NCBI RefSeq assembly: GCF_040760005.1
Contig: NZ_CP099760.1
Location: forward strand, 4,557,501-4,621,500
Direction of reading: 5' to 3'
Origin: Pseudomonas sp. stari2
Lineage (GTDB): Bacteria > Pseudomonadota > Gammaproteobacteria > Pseudomonadales > Pseudomonadaceae
Length of the DNA stretch: 64,000 bases
Part shown: piece by piece, positions 8,554 through 16,433 of the stretch
Position numbering within the stretch: position 1 is the first letter of the stretch
How the letters are laid out: each line of letters starts with the position of its first letter
Notes under the pieces: generated by a model
Databases searched by the model: none
Told to the model about the DNA's origin: nothing
The model's input: the letters and a program-made list of their open reading frames with translations, nothing else
Made by a program: the position numbers and the translations under genes

Positions 8554-9168
8554 TCAGCTAAAGCTTTCCAGGAGTAACGGGTACAGCGAAATCACCAACA
8601 GCGCCGCCATGCCCCAGTTGAACACCCGCAACCAGCGGCGATCCTTGAGCACATTGCGCAACAAGGTCCCGCACGCCGCCCAGACGCCTACGCTCGGCAG
8701 GTTGATGATGGCGAACACCGCAGCGATCACGATCACATTGGTGAAGTAACCCTGCATCGGCGTGTAGGTGCTGATGGCTCCGATTGCCATGATCCACGCC
8801 TTGGGATTGACCCACTGGAAGGCGGCTGCGCCGAGGTAGCTGATCGGTTTCGCCTCGCCGGATTCGCTTTCGCCAACCGGGCCGGAATGGGCGATTTTCC
8901 ACGCCAGGTACAGCAAGTACGCCGCGCCCACATAACGCAGAACCGTGTAAAGCAGTGGATAAGTCTGGAACACCGCGCCCAGACCAAAACCCACCGCCAC
9001 CACCAGCACAAAGAAGCCGCAGGTAATGCCGAGCATGTGGGGAATGGTGCGGTTGAAGCCGAAATTCACGCCCGATGCCAGCAACATGGTGTTGTTCGGC
9101 CCCGGTGTGATCGAGGTGACAAGGGCAAACAGGGCAAAGCCCAGCAACAGGTCGAGCGAGAGGGTCAT
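8554..9168 (-). CDS. LysE-family amino-acid exporter
   Basis: A 204-residue inner-membrane protein with about six hydrophobic segments. The N-terminal signature SITPGPNNTMLLASGVNFG is characteristic of the LysE/RhtB superfamily, and FQWVNPKAWIMAIGA is the conserved central motif. Members export amino acids or homoserine-lactone-like compounds by proton antiport. An alternative TTG start exists at 9177; ATG 9168 was chosen because GGA lies about 9 bases upstream. No dedicated LysR regulator is adjacent. The substrate cannot be told from sequence. Confidence 0.88.
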   Translation of the reverse strand: MTLSLDLLLGFALFALVTSITPGPNNTMLLASGVNFGFNRTIPHMLGITCGFFVLVVAVGFGLGAVFQTYPLLYTVLRYVGAAYLLYLAWKIAHSGPVGESESGEAKPISYLGAAAFQWVNPKAWIMAIGAISTYTPMQGYFTNVIVIAAVFAIINLPSVGVWAACGTLLRNVLKDRRWLRVFNWGMAALLVISLYPLLLESFS

Positions 9169-9269
9169 GGCAGGCAATCCGTCAGGGTCATTCAGGTGTT
9201 GACCCTATCCCAAGGCGCCGCGCAAACCCATGGACAGCTGGGTAAAACTTCGAGCAGTACAGTTGCGAA

Positions 9270-9539
9270 TCAGCTAGGACGTCCGTGCAGCTGTATGGTT
9301 CGCTCCGCGCTCATTTCACCCTTGTTATCAAACCCGAAAGGCTTCTGTGGCTGGCCGAGCAATTCGGCTTTTTTCACTTGGTATTCCTCGAAGGACAAGC
9401 CGCGACGGTTCAGGCTTTCGAGGGCCAGTTCGCGAGTTTCTTCCGCCGTGTAGGGGCGAAGTTCCGGGGAAACGTGGCTCGCGCAACCGGCGAGAACGGA
9501 GACAGCGAGCATCAGGGAAACAGTCAGTAAACGATTCAT
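9270..9539 (-). CDS. Small lipoprotein of unknown function
   Basis: An 89-residue precursor with a clear lipoprotein signal peptide: MNRLLT, a hydrophobic core, and the lipobox LAGC at residues 16-19. The mature part is hydrophilic and rich in charged residues (YTAEETRELALESLNRRGLS), likely helical, with a SHOCT-like feel (RRGLSFEEYQVKKAELLG). It would be anchored in the cell envelope. It lies on its own between the LysE gene and the msu operon promoter region. Function not recognised. Confidence 0.72.
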   Translation of the reverse strand: MNRLLTVSLMLAVSVLAGCASHVSPELRPYTAEETRELALESLNRRGLSFEEYQVKKAELLGQPQKPFGFDNKGEMSAERTIQLHGRPS

Positions 9540-9858
9540 GGGAGCGTCCTGGCGTGGCGGGTGTTGGTCGATGGAGAAAGGCTACGCCCGGGCTCGTCGT
9601 GGCAGAAATCAACGCTCTCAATAGTGGCTATCAGGTTTCCGACAGATCGGTTTCGAATATTCTAAAATAATCTATCAATATCAATTAACAGTCTTTTACG
9701 GAATAACAGACAGCCTTTATAAATCCTTCATCGCGTTCGGCACTGTTGCTCCAGCAACTGTTTCCCAGGCAACAGCGGTTCAACAAACCAGCCTGAAAGT
9801 CACAGGACCACAGCCACCGACAACGCTCAAAGCGCCGGAATACGGGCCTTACAGGAAT

Positions 9859-9874
9859 TGGTACAGCGCTTGCT
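9859..9874 (+). promoter_or_regulatory. Sigma-54 (-24/-12) promoter of the msuEDC-sfnR operon
   Basis: TGGTACAGCGCTTGCT matches the RpoN consensus TGGCACG-N4-TTGCW with two mismatches and the required GG-N10-GC spacing. Transcription would start near 9886, about 45 bases before the msuE ATG at 9930. The rest of the 390-bp gap 9540-9929 holds an AT-rich stretch (about 9650-9720), which may bind an upstream activator, and a small GTTGCT/AGCAAC hairpin. No gene was seen there. An enhancer site for SfnR was not identified. Confidence 0.72.
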
Positions 9875-9929
9875 CTGCTCCGGTGACTACTCACTGCTCG
9901 CCGAGCAACTGTTGAAAAAGGAACTGACC

Positions 9930-10493
9930 ATGTCGCGTCCATTGAAAGTCGTCGCCCTGTCCGGCGGAACCTGGCGTCCATCGCGCACCCTGGTGCTGAC
10001 CCAGGCTCTGCTGAGCGAATTGTCCGGGCATTTGCCCGTCGAGAGCCATCTGATTGAACTCGGCGACATCGCCCGCCCGCTCGGCGCCGCACTGTCCCGT
10101 CAGGAATTGCCGGCAGAAATCGAGACCGAGCTGCAAGCCATCGAACAGGCTGACCTGTTGATCGTTGCCGCGCCGGTGTATCGCGGCTCCTATCCGGGAC
10201 TGCTCAAGCACCTGTTCGATCTGATCGATCTCAATGCGTTGATCGACACACCTGTGCTACTCGCTGCCACCGGTGGCAGTGAACGCCATGCGCTGGTCCT
10301 CGATCACCAGTTGCGCCCCCTGTTCAGCTTCTTCCAGGCCGTGACCCTGCCGATCGGCGTGTACGCCACCGAAGCCGATTTCGCCGATTACCAGATCACC
10401 AGCGAGCCGCTCAAGGCACGCATCCGTCTGGCCGCCGAACGCGCCGCGCCGTTGTTCGGTGCACACCTCAAACCGTTGCTGAAAATCGCTTAA
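9930..10493 (+). CDS. msuE: NAD(P)H-dependent FMN reductase MsuE
   Basis: A 187-residue flavodoxin-fold reductase. The N-terminal phosphate-binding loop [12 protein letters not shown] binds FMN, and [17 protein letters not shown] is the SsuE/MsuE-type conserved segment. It supplies reduced FMN to the two-component monooxygenases encoded immediately downstream, which release sulfite from methanesulfonate and related sulfonates. The start at 9930 has AAGGA seven bases upstream. The gene order FMN reductase, SsuD-like monooxygenase, acyl-CoA-dehydrogenase-like monooxygenase, sigma-54 activator matches Pseudomonas msuEDC loci and separates it from ssuEADCB. Confidence 0.88.
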   Translation: MSRPLKVVALSGGTWRPSRTLVLTQALLSELSGHLPVESHLIELGDIARPLGAALSRQELPAEIETELQAIEQADLLIVAAPVYRGSYPGLLKHLFDLIDLNALIDTPVLLAATGGSERHALVLDHQLRPLFSFFQAVTLPIGVYATEADFADYQITSEPLKARIRLAAERAAPLFGAHLKPLLKIA

Positions 10494-10503
10494 GGAGCTG
10501 TTC

Positions 10504-11649
10504 ATGGATGTTTTCTGGTTCCTGCCGACTCATGGCGACGGCCACTATCTGGGCACCACCCAAGGCGCGCGTCCGGTCACCCTCAATTACCTGAAACAGG
10601 TGGCGCAAGCCGCTGACAGCCTCGGTTACCACGGTGTGCTGATTCCGACCGGGCGTTCCTGCGAAGATTCGTGGGTGATCGCTTCGGCGCTGGTGCCGCT
10701 GACCGAACGCCTGCGTTATCTGGTGGCGATCCGTCCGGGGATCATCTCGCCGACGGTCTCGGCGCGTATGGCCGCGACCCTGGATCGACTGTCCAACGGA
10801 CGCTTGCTGATCAACGTCGTGACCGGCGGCGACCCGGACGAAAATCGTGGCGACGGCAGTTTCCTCAGCCACAGCGAACGCTACGAAGTCACCGATGAAT
10901 TCCTCAAGATCTGGCGCCGGGTGTTGCAAGGCGAGGCGGTGGATTTCGAAGGCAAACACCTGAAGGTGCAGAACGCCAAAGCCCTGTATCCACCGGTGCA
11001 GAAACCCTATCCACCACTGTATTTCGGCGGTTCCTCCGAAGCGGCCCACGATCTGGCTGCCGAGCAAGTCGACGTGTACCTGACCTGGGGCGAACCGCCG
11101 GCCGCCGTCGCCGAAAAACTTGCCGACGTACGTGAACGCGCCGCCCGTCACGGCCGCAAAGTGAAGTTCGGCATTCGCCTGCACGTGATCGTGCGCGAGA
11201 CCGCCGAAGAAGCCTGGAAAGCGGCGGACAAACTGATCGAGCACATCAGCGACGAAACCATTGAGGCCGCACAGAAATCCTTTTCGCGCTTCGATTCCGA
11301 AGGCCAGCGACGCATGGCTGCCTTGCACGACGGGCGCCGCGACAACCTGGAAATCGCCCCCAACCTGTGGGCCGGCGTAGGTCTGGTGCGCGGCGGGGCC
11401 GGCACTGCATTGGTCGGCGATCCGCAGCAAGTGGCAGCGCGAATCAAGGAATACGCAGACCTTGGCATCGAGAGCTTCATCTTCTCCGGTTACCCGCATC
11501 TGGAAGAGGCCTACCGCTTCGCCGAGCTGGTCTTCCCGCTGCTGCCCAAGCCGTATGCAAGCCTGGCCGGACGCGGCATGACCAACCTCACCGGGCCGTT
11601 CGGCGAAATGATCGCCAACGATGTTCTGCCCGCCAAAGCCAACGCCTGA
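10504..11649 (+). CDS. msuD: FMNH2-dependent alkane/methanesulfonate monooxygenase MsuD
   Basis: A 381-residue bacterial-luciferase-fold monooxygenase that cleaves C1 and longer alkanesulfonates to an aldehyde and sulfite, using FMNH2 from MsuE. Family landmarks are [69 protein letters not shown] and [14 protein letters not shown] strong AAGGAG site precedes it 10 bp after msuE. SsuD and MsuD cannot be told apart on these motifs alone; operon context favours MsuD. Confidence 0.88.
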   Translation: MDVFWFLPTHGDGHYLGTTQGARPVTLNYLKQVAQAADSLGYHGVLIPTGRSCEDSWVIASALVPLTERLRYLVAIRPGIISPTVSARMAATLDRLSNGRLLINVVTGGDPDENRGDGSFLSHSERYEVTDEFLKIWRRVLQGEAVDFEGKHLKVQNAKALYPPVQKPYPPLYFGGSSEAAHDLAAEQVDVYLTWGEPPAAVAEKLADVRERAARHGRKVKFGIRLHVIVRETAEEAWKAADKLIEHISDETIEAAQKSFSRFDSEGQRRMAALHDGRRDNLEIAPNLWAGVGLVRGGAGTALVGDPQQVAARIKEYADLGIESFIFSGYPHLEEAYRFAELVFPLLPKPYASLAGRGMTNLTGPFGEMIANDVLPAKANA

Positions 11650-11659
11650 GGAAGACCGA

Positions 11660-12847
11660 GTGACTGCCAAACCGCAAAGCACCCTGCTCTCCCCCTTGCA
11701 GACCGCCCGTCAACTGGCTGCCGAATTCGCCCTGACCGCCGTCGAACGCGACGAACGTGGCGGCACGCCGAAAGCCGAACGCGATGCCCTGCGCGACAGC
11801 GGTCTGCTGGCCCTGAGCATTCCTGCCCGTTACGGCGGACTCGGCGCGCGCTGGAGCGAAACCCTGGAAGTCGTGCGCGAATTCGCCAAGGTCGATAGCT
11901 CGATCGCCCACGTCTTCGGTTTTCATCACTTGATGCTGGCCACCGTGCGCCTGTTTTCCCGCCCGGAACAATGGCAACCGTGGTTCGAACAGACCGCGCG
12001 ACAGAACTGGTTCTGGGGCAACGCGCTCAATCCGCTGGACACCCGCACCGTGGTCAAGGATCTCGGCGGCTGGCGCGAGTTTTCCGGCAAGAAGAGCTTC
12101 TGCTCCGGTGCCAGCGATTCGCAGATGCTGATCGCCTCGGCGGTGGATGAAAGCAACGGCGGCAAACTGCTGATCGCAGCGATCCCCAGCGGCCGTAGCG
12201 GCATTACCCTGCACAACGACTGGAACAACATCGGCCAGCGCCAGACCGACAGCGGCAGCGCCACGTTCGAACGGGTGCGGGTCGAGGAATCGGAACTGCT
12301 GCTGGATCCGGGCCCTCTGAGCACACCATTCGCCTGCTTGCGCCCATTGATCGCGCAACTGACGTTCACCCACATGTTTCTCGGCATCGCCGAAGGGGCC
12401 TTTGAAGAGGCGCGGCAATACACCCTCAGCGAAACCCGTGTCTGGCACAAATCCTCGGTGCGCGAGGTGCGCGAAGACCCTTATGTGCTGGCCCATTACG
12501 GCGAGTTCTGGGTCGCCCTCGAAGGCATCCGTCTGCTGGTGGAACGCGCCGCTGCGTTGCTCGACGAGGCCTGGGCCAAAGGCCCGAATCTGAGCGCCGA
12601 AGAGCGCGGTCACCTGGCCACGGCGATTGCCACGGCCAAGGTCGCCGCCAGCCGCCAGGGCCTGGAGATTTGCAGCCGACTGTTCGAAGTCACCGGCGCC
12701 CGTTCGACCCACGCGTCGCTGCGCCTAGACCGCCACTGGCGCAACCTGCGCACACAAACCCTGCACGACCCGCTGGATTACAAACTCCATGAGCTGGGCG
12801 ACTGGGCGCTGAACCAGTCCCTGCCGGTGCCGACGTTCTATTCCTGA
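11660..12847 (+). CDS. msuC: FMNH2-dependent methanesulfinate monooxygenase MsuC (acyl-CoA-dehydrogenase fold)
   Basis: A 395-residue flavin monooxygenase of the acyl-CoA dehydrogenase/DszC fold. It has IPARYGGLGARWSETLEVV near the N-terminus, WFWGNALNPLD, the flavin-site region NNIGQRQTDSGSATF, and the C-terminal GARSTHASLRLDRHWRNLR, typical of DszC/SfnC-type monooxygenases rather than true dehydrogenases. In Pseudomonas this protein oxidises methanesulfinate to methanesulfonate for MsuD. The GTG start at 11660 has GAGG eight bases upstream; an upstream ATG at 11621 would overlap msuD and is not favoured. Same operon as msuED and sfnR. Confidence 0.85.
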   Translation: MTAKPQSTLLSPLQTARQLAAEFALTAVERDERGGTPKAERDALRDSGLLALSIPARYGGLGARWSETLEVVREFAKVDSSIAHVFGFHHLMLATVRLFSRPEQWQPWFEQTARQNWFWGNALNPLDTRTVVKDLGGWREFSGKKSFCSGASDSQMLIASAVDESNGGKLLIAAIPSGRSGITLHNDWNNIGQRQTDSGSATFERVRVEESELLLDPGPLSTPFACLRPLIAQLTFTHMFLGIAEGAFEEARQYTLSETRVWHKSSVREVREDPYVLAHYGEFWVALEGIRLLVERAAALLDEAWAKGPNLSAEERGHLATAIATAKVAASRQGLEICSRLFEVTGARSTHASLRLDRHWRNLRTQTLHDPLDYKLHELGDWALNQSLPVPTFYS

Positions 12848-12870
12848 TTTCCTTTCGTGGAGCGAGACCC

Positions 12871-13974
12871 ATGCAACTGCTGACCCTGCCGCCCTCACCC
12901 GCCCTGGCCACTTCGATACGCGCCACTGCCCAGGTCTTCGAAGACCCGAAGTCCCAGGCGTTACTCGCGCATCTGCAACAAGTTGCGCCGAGCGAAGCCA
13001 GCGTGCTGATCATCGGCGAAACCGGCACCGGCAAAGAGTTGGTGGCGCGGCACATCCACAACCTGAGCAACCGGCGCAACCGGCCATTCATTGCGGTCAA
13101 CTGCGGGGCGTTTTCCGAATCGCTGGTGGAGGCCGAATTGTTCGGCCATGAAAAAGGCGCCTTCACCGGCGCCCTCAGTGCCAAGGCCGGGTGGTTCGAA
13201 GAGGCAGATGGAGGCACCTTGTTCCTTGATGAAATCGGCGATCTGCCGATGGCGATCCAGGTCAAGTTACTGCGGGTGCTGCAGGAACGTGAAGTGGTGC
13301 GCCTGGGTTCGCGCAAGAGCATTCCCATTGATGTGCGGGTGCTGGCGGCGACCAACGTGCAACTGGAGAAAGCCATCAACGCCGGGCATTTTCGCGAGGA
13401 TCTGTATTACCGGCTGAACGTGGTCAATCTGGAACTGAGCCCGTTGCGCGAGCGGCCCGGCGACATCCTGCCGCTGACCCGGCATTTCATCGAGGCCTAC
13501 AGTCAGCGCCTGGGTTACGGGCGCATAACCATCAGCCCCGGAGCCGAGCACAAACTGCGCGGCTACAGCTGGCCGGGCAATATCCGCGAACTGGAAAACG
13601 TCATCCATCACACACTGCTGATCTGCCGCAACGGCGTGATCGAGCGCGACGACCTGCGCCTGTCCAACTTGCGCATCGACCGTCCCGACGATCAGCACGG
13701 CAGCGTCGACGATTCACCGGAAGCGCTGCTCGAACGCGCCTTCCAGAAACTCTTCGAACAACAGGCCGGCGCCCTGCATGAAAAGGTCGAGGACGCGTTG
13801 CTGCGTTCGGCCTATCGCTTCTGCCACTACAACCAGGTGCACACCGCCGCGCTGCTCGGCCTGAGCCGCAACGTGACCCGCACGCGGCTGATCAAGATCG
13901 GCGAACTCGCGGTGAACAAGCGGCGACCCACGGAAAACCTGCAGGGCGAGCGCTTGATCCAGCTGTCGATCTAG
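12871..13974 (+). CDS. sfnR: Sigma-54-dependent activator SfnR
   Basis: A 367-residue enhancer-binding protein without an N-terminal receiver or sensory domain. The AAA+ domain has Walker A GETGTGKE, the sigma-54 contact motif GAFTGA, Walker B GGTLFLDEIGDLP, and the arginine-finger region FREDLYYRLNV. The C-terminus has a helix-turn-helix (about residues 315-345, NQVHTAALLGLSRNVTRTRL). SfnR proteins activate dimethylsulfone and sulfonate genes with RpoN when preferred sulfur is short. Two RpoN-type promoters in this window (9859 and 17684) are natural targets. With no sensory domain, control is probably through its own expression. It overlaps the convergent monooxygenase gene by 4 bp. Confidence 0.88.
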   Translation: MQLLTLPPSPALATSIRATAQVFEDPKSQALLAHLQQVAPSEASVLIIGETGTGKELVARHIHNLSNRRNRPFIAVNCGAFSESLVEAELFGHEKGAFTGALSAKAGWFEEADGGTLFLDEIGDLPMAIQVKLLRVLQEREVVRLGSRKSIPIDVRVLAATNVQLEKAINAGHFREDLYYRLNVVNLELSPLRERPGDILPLTRHFIEAYSQRLGYGRITISPGAEHKLRGYSWPGNIRELENVIHHTLLICRNGVIERDDLRLSNLRIDRPDDQHGSVDDSPEALLERAFQKLFEQQAGALHEKVEDALLRSAYRFCHYNQVHTAALLGLSRNVTRTRLIKIGELAVNKRRPTENLQGERLIQLSI

Positions 13975-14336
13975 CCCACCAACTGGCAGTGCAAGCCGTC
14001 GTCGTGACTGCGGGCGATGCTGCTCAGCACCTGGAATGAACCGAAGGTCACGGTTCGCGCCTGATGGGTGCGGATCAATTGCCAGAAATCCTGCTCGCCG
14101 GTTTCGAAACTCTGGAACGCCGCCTCCCCCGCCTCGCGAGATTGCCATTGCAGGAAACCCAACACCCGCCGGCCATCATCGCTGGCCTGAACGCTGGCGC
14201 TGACGAAACCGGCATAACGCTGGGCCAGACGCTCGGTCTGTACGGTCAGTGCCGAGACCAGCGCCGATTGTTGGCTGGGCTCGATTTCGAATTCGATCAA
14301 TTGGGTGAAGCTGCGGTTTTTCGCTGGTGCTTGCAT
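13971..14336 (-). CDS. Antibiotic-biosynthesis-monooxygenase (ABM) domain protein, SoxR-regulated
   Basis: A 121-residue ferredoxin-like alpha/beta-barrel protein of the ABM family. Residues about 12-75 carry the domain (LIEFEIEPSQQSALVSALT and GFVSASVQASDDGRRVLGFLQW). It is divergent from soxR, and its promoter contains a perfect SoxR box in a 19-bp spacer. The arrangement matches P. aeruginosa PA2274-soxR, where the monooxygenase gene is induced by redox-cycling compounds through SoxR. A quinol or redox-drug monooxygenase activity is plausible but not shown by the sequence. GGGG lies just before the ATG. Confidence 0.85.
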   Translation of the reverse strand: MQAPAKNRSFTQLIEFEIEPSQQSALVSALTVQTERLAQRYAGFVSASVQASDDGRRVLGFLQWQSREAGEAAFQSFETGEQDFWQLIRTHQARTVTFGSFQVLSSIARSHDDGLHCQLVG

Positions 14337-14381
14337 GACATCCCCACTCTGTCAGGTGAATCTTGCGATTCGAAGGTCTGC

Positions 14382-14412
14382 AGGGTAAAACCTCTAGTTA
14401 ACTAGAGGTCAA
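14382..14412 (-). promoter_or_regulatory. SoxR-controlled promoter with perfect SoxR box
   Basis: An 18-bp perfect palindrome, CCTCTAGTTAACTAGAGG, occupies 14391-14408 and matches the SoxR box CCTCAAGTTAACTTGAGG. On the minus strand it lies inside a promoter with -35 TTGACC (14412-14407), a 19-bp spacer, and -10 TACCCT (14387-14382). The overlong spacer is the hallmark of MerR/SoxR-activated promoters, here reading into the ABM monooxygenase gene. Confidence 0.88.
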
Positions 14413-14426
14413 GGAACAATTTTCAG

Positions 14427-14885
14427 ATGATCACTGCGGAAAACCTGCACAGGCAACTGACCGTCGGCGAAGTCGCGGCCCGCAGCGGTGTGGCGGTCAC
14501 CGCGCTGCACTTTTATGAATCCAAAGGCTTGATCAAAAGCCAGCGCAATGCCGGCAATCAGCGCCGTTATCCACGGGAAGTGTTGCGCCGGGTAGCGCTG
14601 ATCAAGGTGGCGCAACGACTGGGCATTCCGTTGGCGGAAATCGGCGAGGCACTCAAACAGTTGCCGGACAACCGCGCACCGACGGCAGCGGACTGGAAAG
14701 TGTTGTCGGAACAGTGGCGACGGGAGCTGGATGAACGAATCAATCAGCTGATGCTGCTGCGGGATCGGCTGACCGGTTGCATCGGCTGCGGCTGCTTGTC
14801 GATGGAAGCCTGCCCGCTGCGCAATCAGGGCGATGTGCTGGGCGAGCAAGGGCCGGGAGCGCACTTTCTCGATGTCCCGGATTGA
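14427..14885 (+). CDS. soxR: Redox-sensing MerR-family regulator SoxR
   Basis: A 152-residue [2Fe-2S] transcription factor. The MerR helix-turn-helix starts [26 protein letters not shown]. The cluster ligands are Cys118, Cys121, Cys123 and Cys129 in the pattern C-x2-C-x-C-x5-C, one residue from the E. coli positions. Oxidation of the cluster switches the dimer to its activating form. In pseudomonads SoxR controls a small set of genes including the divergent monooxygenase rather than soxS, and no soxS is present here. AAGGA precedes the ATG at a wide spacing. Confidence 0.95.
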   Translation: MITAENLHRQLTVGEVAARSGVAVTALHFYESKGLIKSQRNAGNQRRYPREVLRRVALIKVAQRLGIPLAEIGEALKQLPDNRAPTAADWKVLSEQWRRELDERINQLMLLRDRLTGCIGCGCLSMEACPLRNQGDVLGEQGPGAHFLDVPD

Positions 14886-14910
14886 CGGTTCCCTCGGCGT
14901 GGGAACCGTC
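14884..14910. terminator. Hairpin between convergent soxR and MetQ-like genes
   Basis: A perfect 10-bp stem, GACGGTTCCC and GGGAACCGTC, with a 7-base loop. It begins inside the soxR stop codon and ends 12 bp before the 3' end of the MetQ-like gene. Its position suits a bidirectional terminator, but there is no obvious U-tract, so the function is tentative. Confidence 0.5.
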
Positions 14911-14921
14911 GGTTCGATCAA

Positions 14922-15692
14922 TCAGAAGCCCGGTGCAATCTGCCCTTTGTAGCGGGTCAGAATGAACTGGCGCACTTCATCGGAGTTCAACGCCTTGGCC
15001 AGTTTCTGCAGGCCCGGGTCGTTGATGTTGTCAGGACGCGCGACCAGAAACTCGATGTACAGGCTTTTGCCCTTCTCGACGATCAGCGCGCTGTTGGTGT
15101 CGATCCCGGCTTCCAGCGCGTAGTTGGCGAACACGAAAGCCAAGTCGACCTGGCTGACGGAGCGGGCCAGCAACGCACCTTCCAGTTCACGGATTTTCAG
15201 GTGTTTTGGGTTTTCGACGATGTCACGCTGGGTGGCCAAGGTGTTGCTCGGATCCTTGAGTTTGATCAGCCCCGCCTCATGCAACAGCACCAAGGCGCGA
15301 CCGGTATTCACCGGGTCGTTGGGGATCGACACACTGGCGCCGTCCTTCAGCTCCGAGATGTTCTTGATCTTGGTCGAGTAGGCGCCGAACGGTTCGATGT
15401 GCACGCCGACCACCGGCACCAGATTGGTGTGGCGGGTCTTGTTGAAATCATCGAGAAACGGCCGGTACTGGTAGTAGTTGGCGTCGAGGTTTTTCAGCGC
15501 CAATTGCTGGTTGGGCTGGATGAAGTCGGTGAAGACCTTGATGTCCAGATCCACGCCTTCCTTGGCCAGGGTCGGTTTGACGAACTCGAGGATTTCCGCG
15601 TGTGGTACCGGAGTGGCGCCGACGATCAGTTTTTCGTTGGCGTGAGCGCCGAACGACAGCACGGCAGCCAGAACGGCCAGGGTCTTTTTCAT
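14922..15692 (-). CDS. MetQ/NlpA-family ABC transporter substrate-binding protein
   Basis: A 256-residue periplasmic binding protein. The signal peptide (MKKTLAVLAAVLSFGAHA) is cleaved by signal peptidase I and lacks the lipobox Cys found in E. coli MetQ. Family motifs are GATPVPHAEILEFVKP, ANYYQYRPFLDDFN, SVSIPNDPVNTGRALVLL and the C-terminal TRYKGQIAPGF. It forms an operon with a MetI-type permease and sfnB, so it may carry an organosulfur compound (methionine, sulfonate or sulfone). The ATG at 15692 has GGAGC upstream. No ATPase gene accompanies it. Confidence 0.88.
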   Translation of the reverse strand: MKKTLAVLAAVLSFGAHANEKLIVGATPVPHAEILEFVKPTLAKEGVDLDIKVFTDFIQPNQQLALKNLDANYYQYRPFLDDFNKTRHTNLVPVVGVHIEPFGAYSTKIKNISELKDGASVSIPNDPVNTGRALVLLHEAGLIKLKDPSNTLATQRDIVENPKHLKIRELEGALLARSVSQVDLAFVFANYALEAGIDTNSALIVEKGKSLYIEFLVARPDNINDPGLQKLAKALNSDEVRQFILTRYKGQIAPGF

Positions 15693-15765
15693 GGTTTGCT
15701 CCAAGGCAGATTTGAGTGGCCGTCGTGGGGTGGACGTGGGGCCTTTATGGGATGAATTGTTTTTT

Positions 15766-16431
15766 TCAGCGGCGGCTGTAATGCGCCACCAGTCGATCGC
15801 CGGTCATTTGCAGCGCTTGCACCAAAATCAGCAGCAACACCACGGTGACCACCATCACGTCGGTCTGAAAGCGCTGATAGCCGAAGCGAATCGCCAGATC
15901 GCCGAGCCCGCCGCCACCGATCACGCCGGCCATCGCCGTGTAATCCACCAGCACGATGGCGGTCACCGTCACCGCCGCCAGCAACCCGCCGCGGGCTTCC
16001 GGCAACAGGGTGTGGCGGATGATCTGCCAGGTGTTGGCGCCCATGGCCTGGGTCGCCTCGACCACACCGCGATCGACTTCGCGCAACGCGGTTTCCACCA
16101 GCCGCGCAAAGAACGGTGTGCAGCCGACCACCAGCGGCGGAATGGTTCCGGGCACGCCCAGCGAGGTGCCCACCAGCAACGTGGTCAGCGGAATCAGCAC
16201 GATCAGCAAAATGATGAACGGCAGCGAACGCAGCATGTTCACGATCACCGACAGCACCCGGTACACGCCGACTGTTTCATGCAACTGGCGCTTGCCGGTG
16301 AGAAACAGCAACAGCCCCAGCGGCAGGCCCAGCAACACCGTGAACAGCAACGCCGCGCCGAGCATGCTCAACGTATCGAGACAGGCCTGGGCGATGTCGG
16401 CCCAGTAAATGTGTTTGAACCACTCGGCCAT
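15766..16431 (-). CDS. MetI-type ABC transporter permease
   Basis: A 221-residue inner-membrane permease with about five hydrophobic segments. Family landmarks are LGLPLGLLLFLTG, NMLRSLPFIILLIVLIP, GTIPPLVVGCTPFFARLVE and the EAA-type coupling loop GVVEATQAMGANTWQIIRHTLLPEA. It starts 2 bp after the sfnB stop codon, indicating translational coupling, and precedes the MetQ-like gene by 73 bp. The partner ATPase (MetN-like) is not encoded in this operon or elsewhere in the window, so it must come from another locus. Transport of a sulfur compound is inferred from context. Confidence 0.9.
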   Translation of the reverse strand: MAEWFKHIYWADIAQACLDTLSMLGAALLFTVLLGLPLGLLLFLTGKRQLHETVGVYRVLSVIVNMLRSLPFIILLIVLIPLTTLLVGTSLGVPGTIPPLVVGCTPFFARLVETALREVDRGVVEATQAMGANTWQIIRHTLLPEARGGLLAAVTVTAIVLVDYTAMAGVIGGGGLGDLAIRFGYQRFQTDVMVVTVVLLLILVQALQMTGDRLVAHYSRR

Positions 16432-16433
16432 GA

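Noticed and set aside
9738..9760. GGCACTGTTGCT as an msuE sigma-54 promoter
   Set aside because: GG and GC are only 7 bases apart; the element needs 10. The site at 9859-9874 has the correct spacing.
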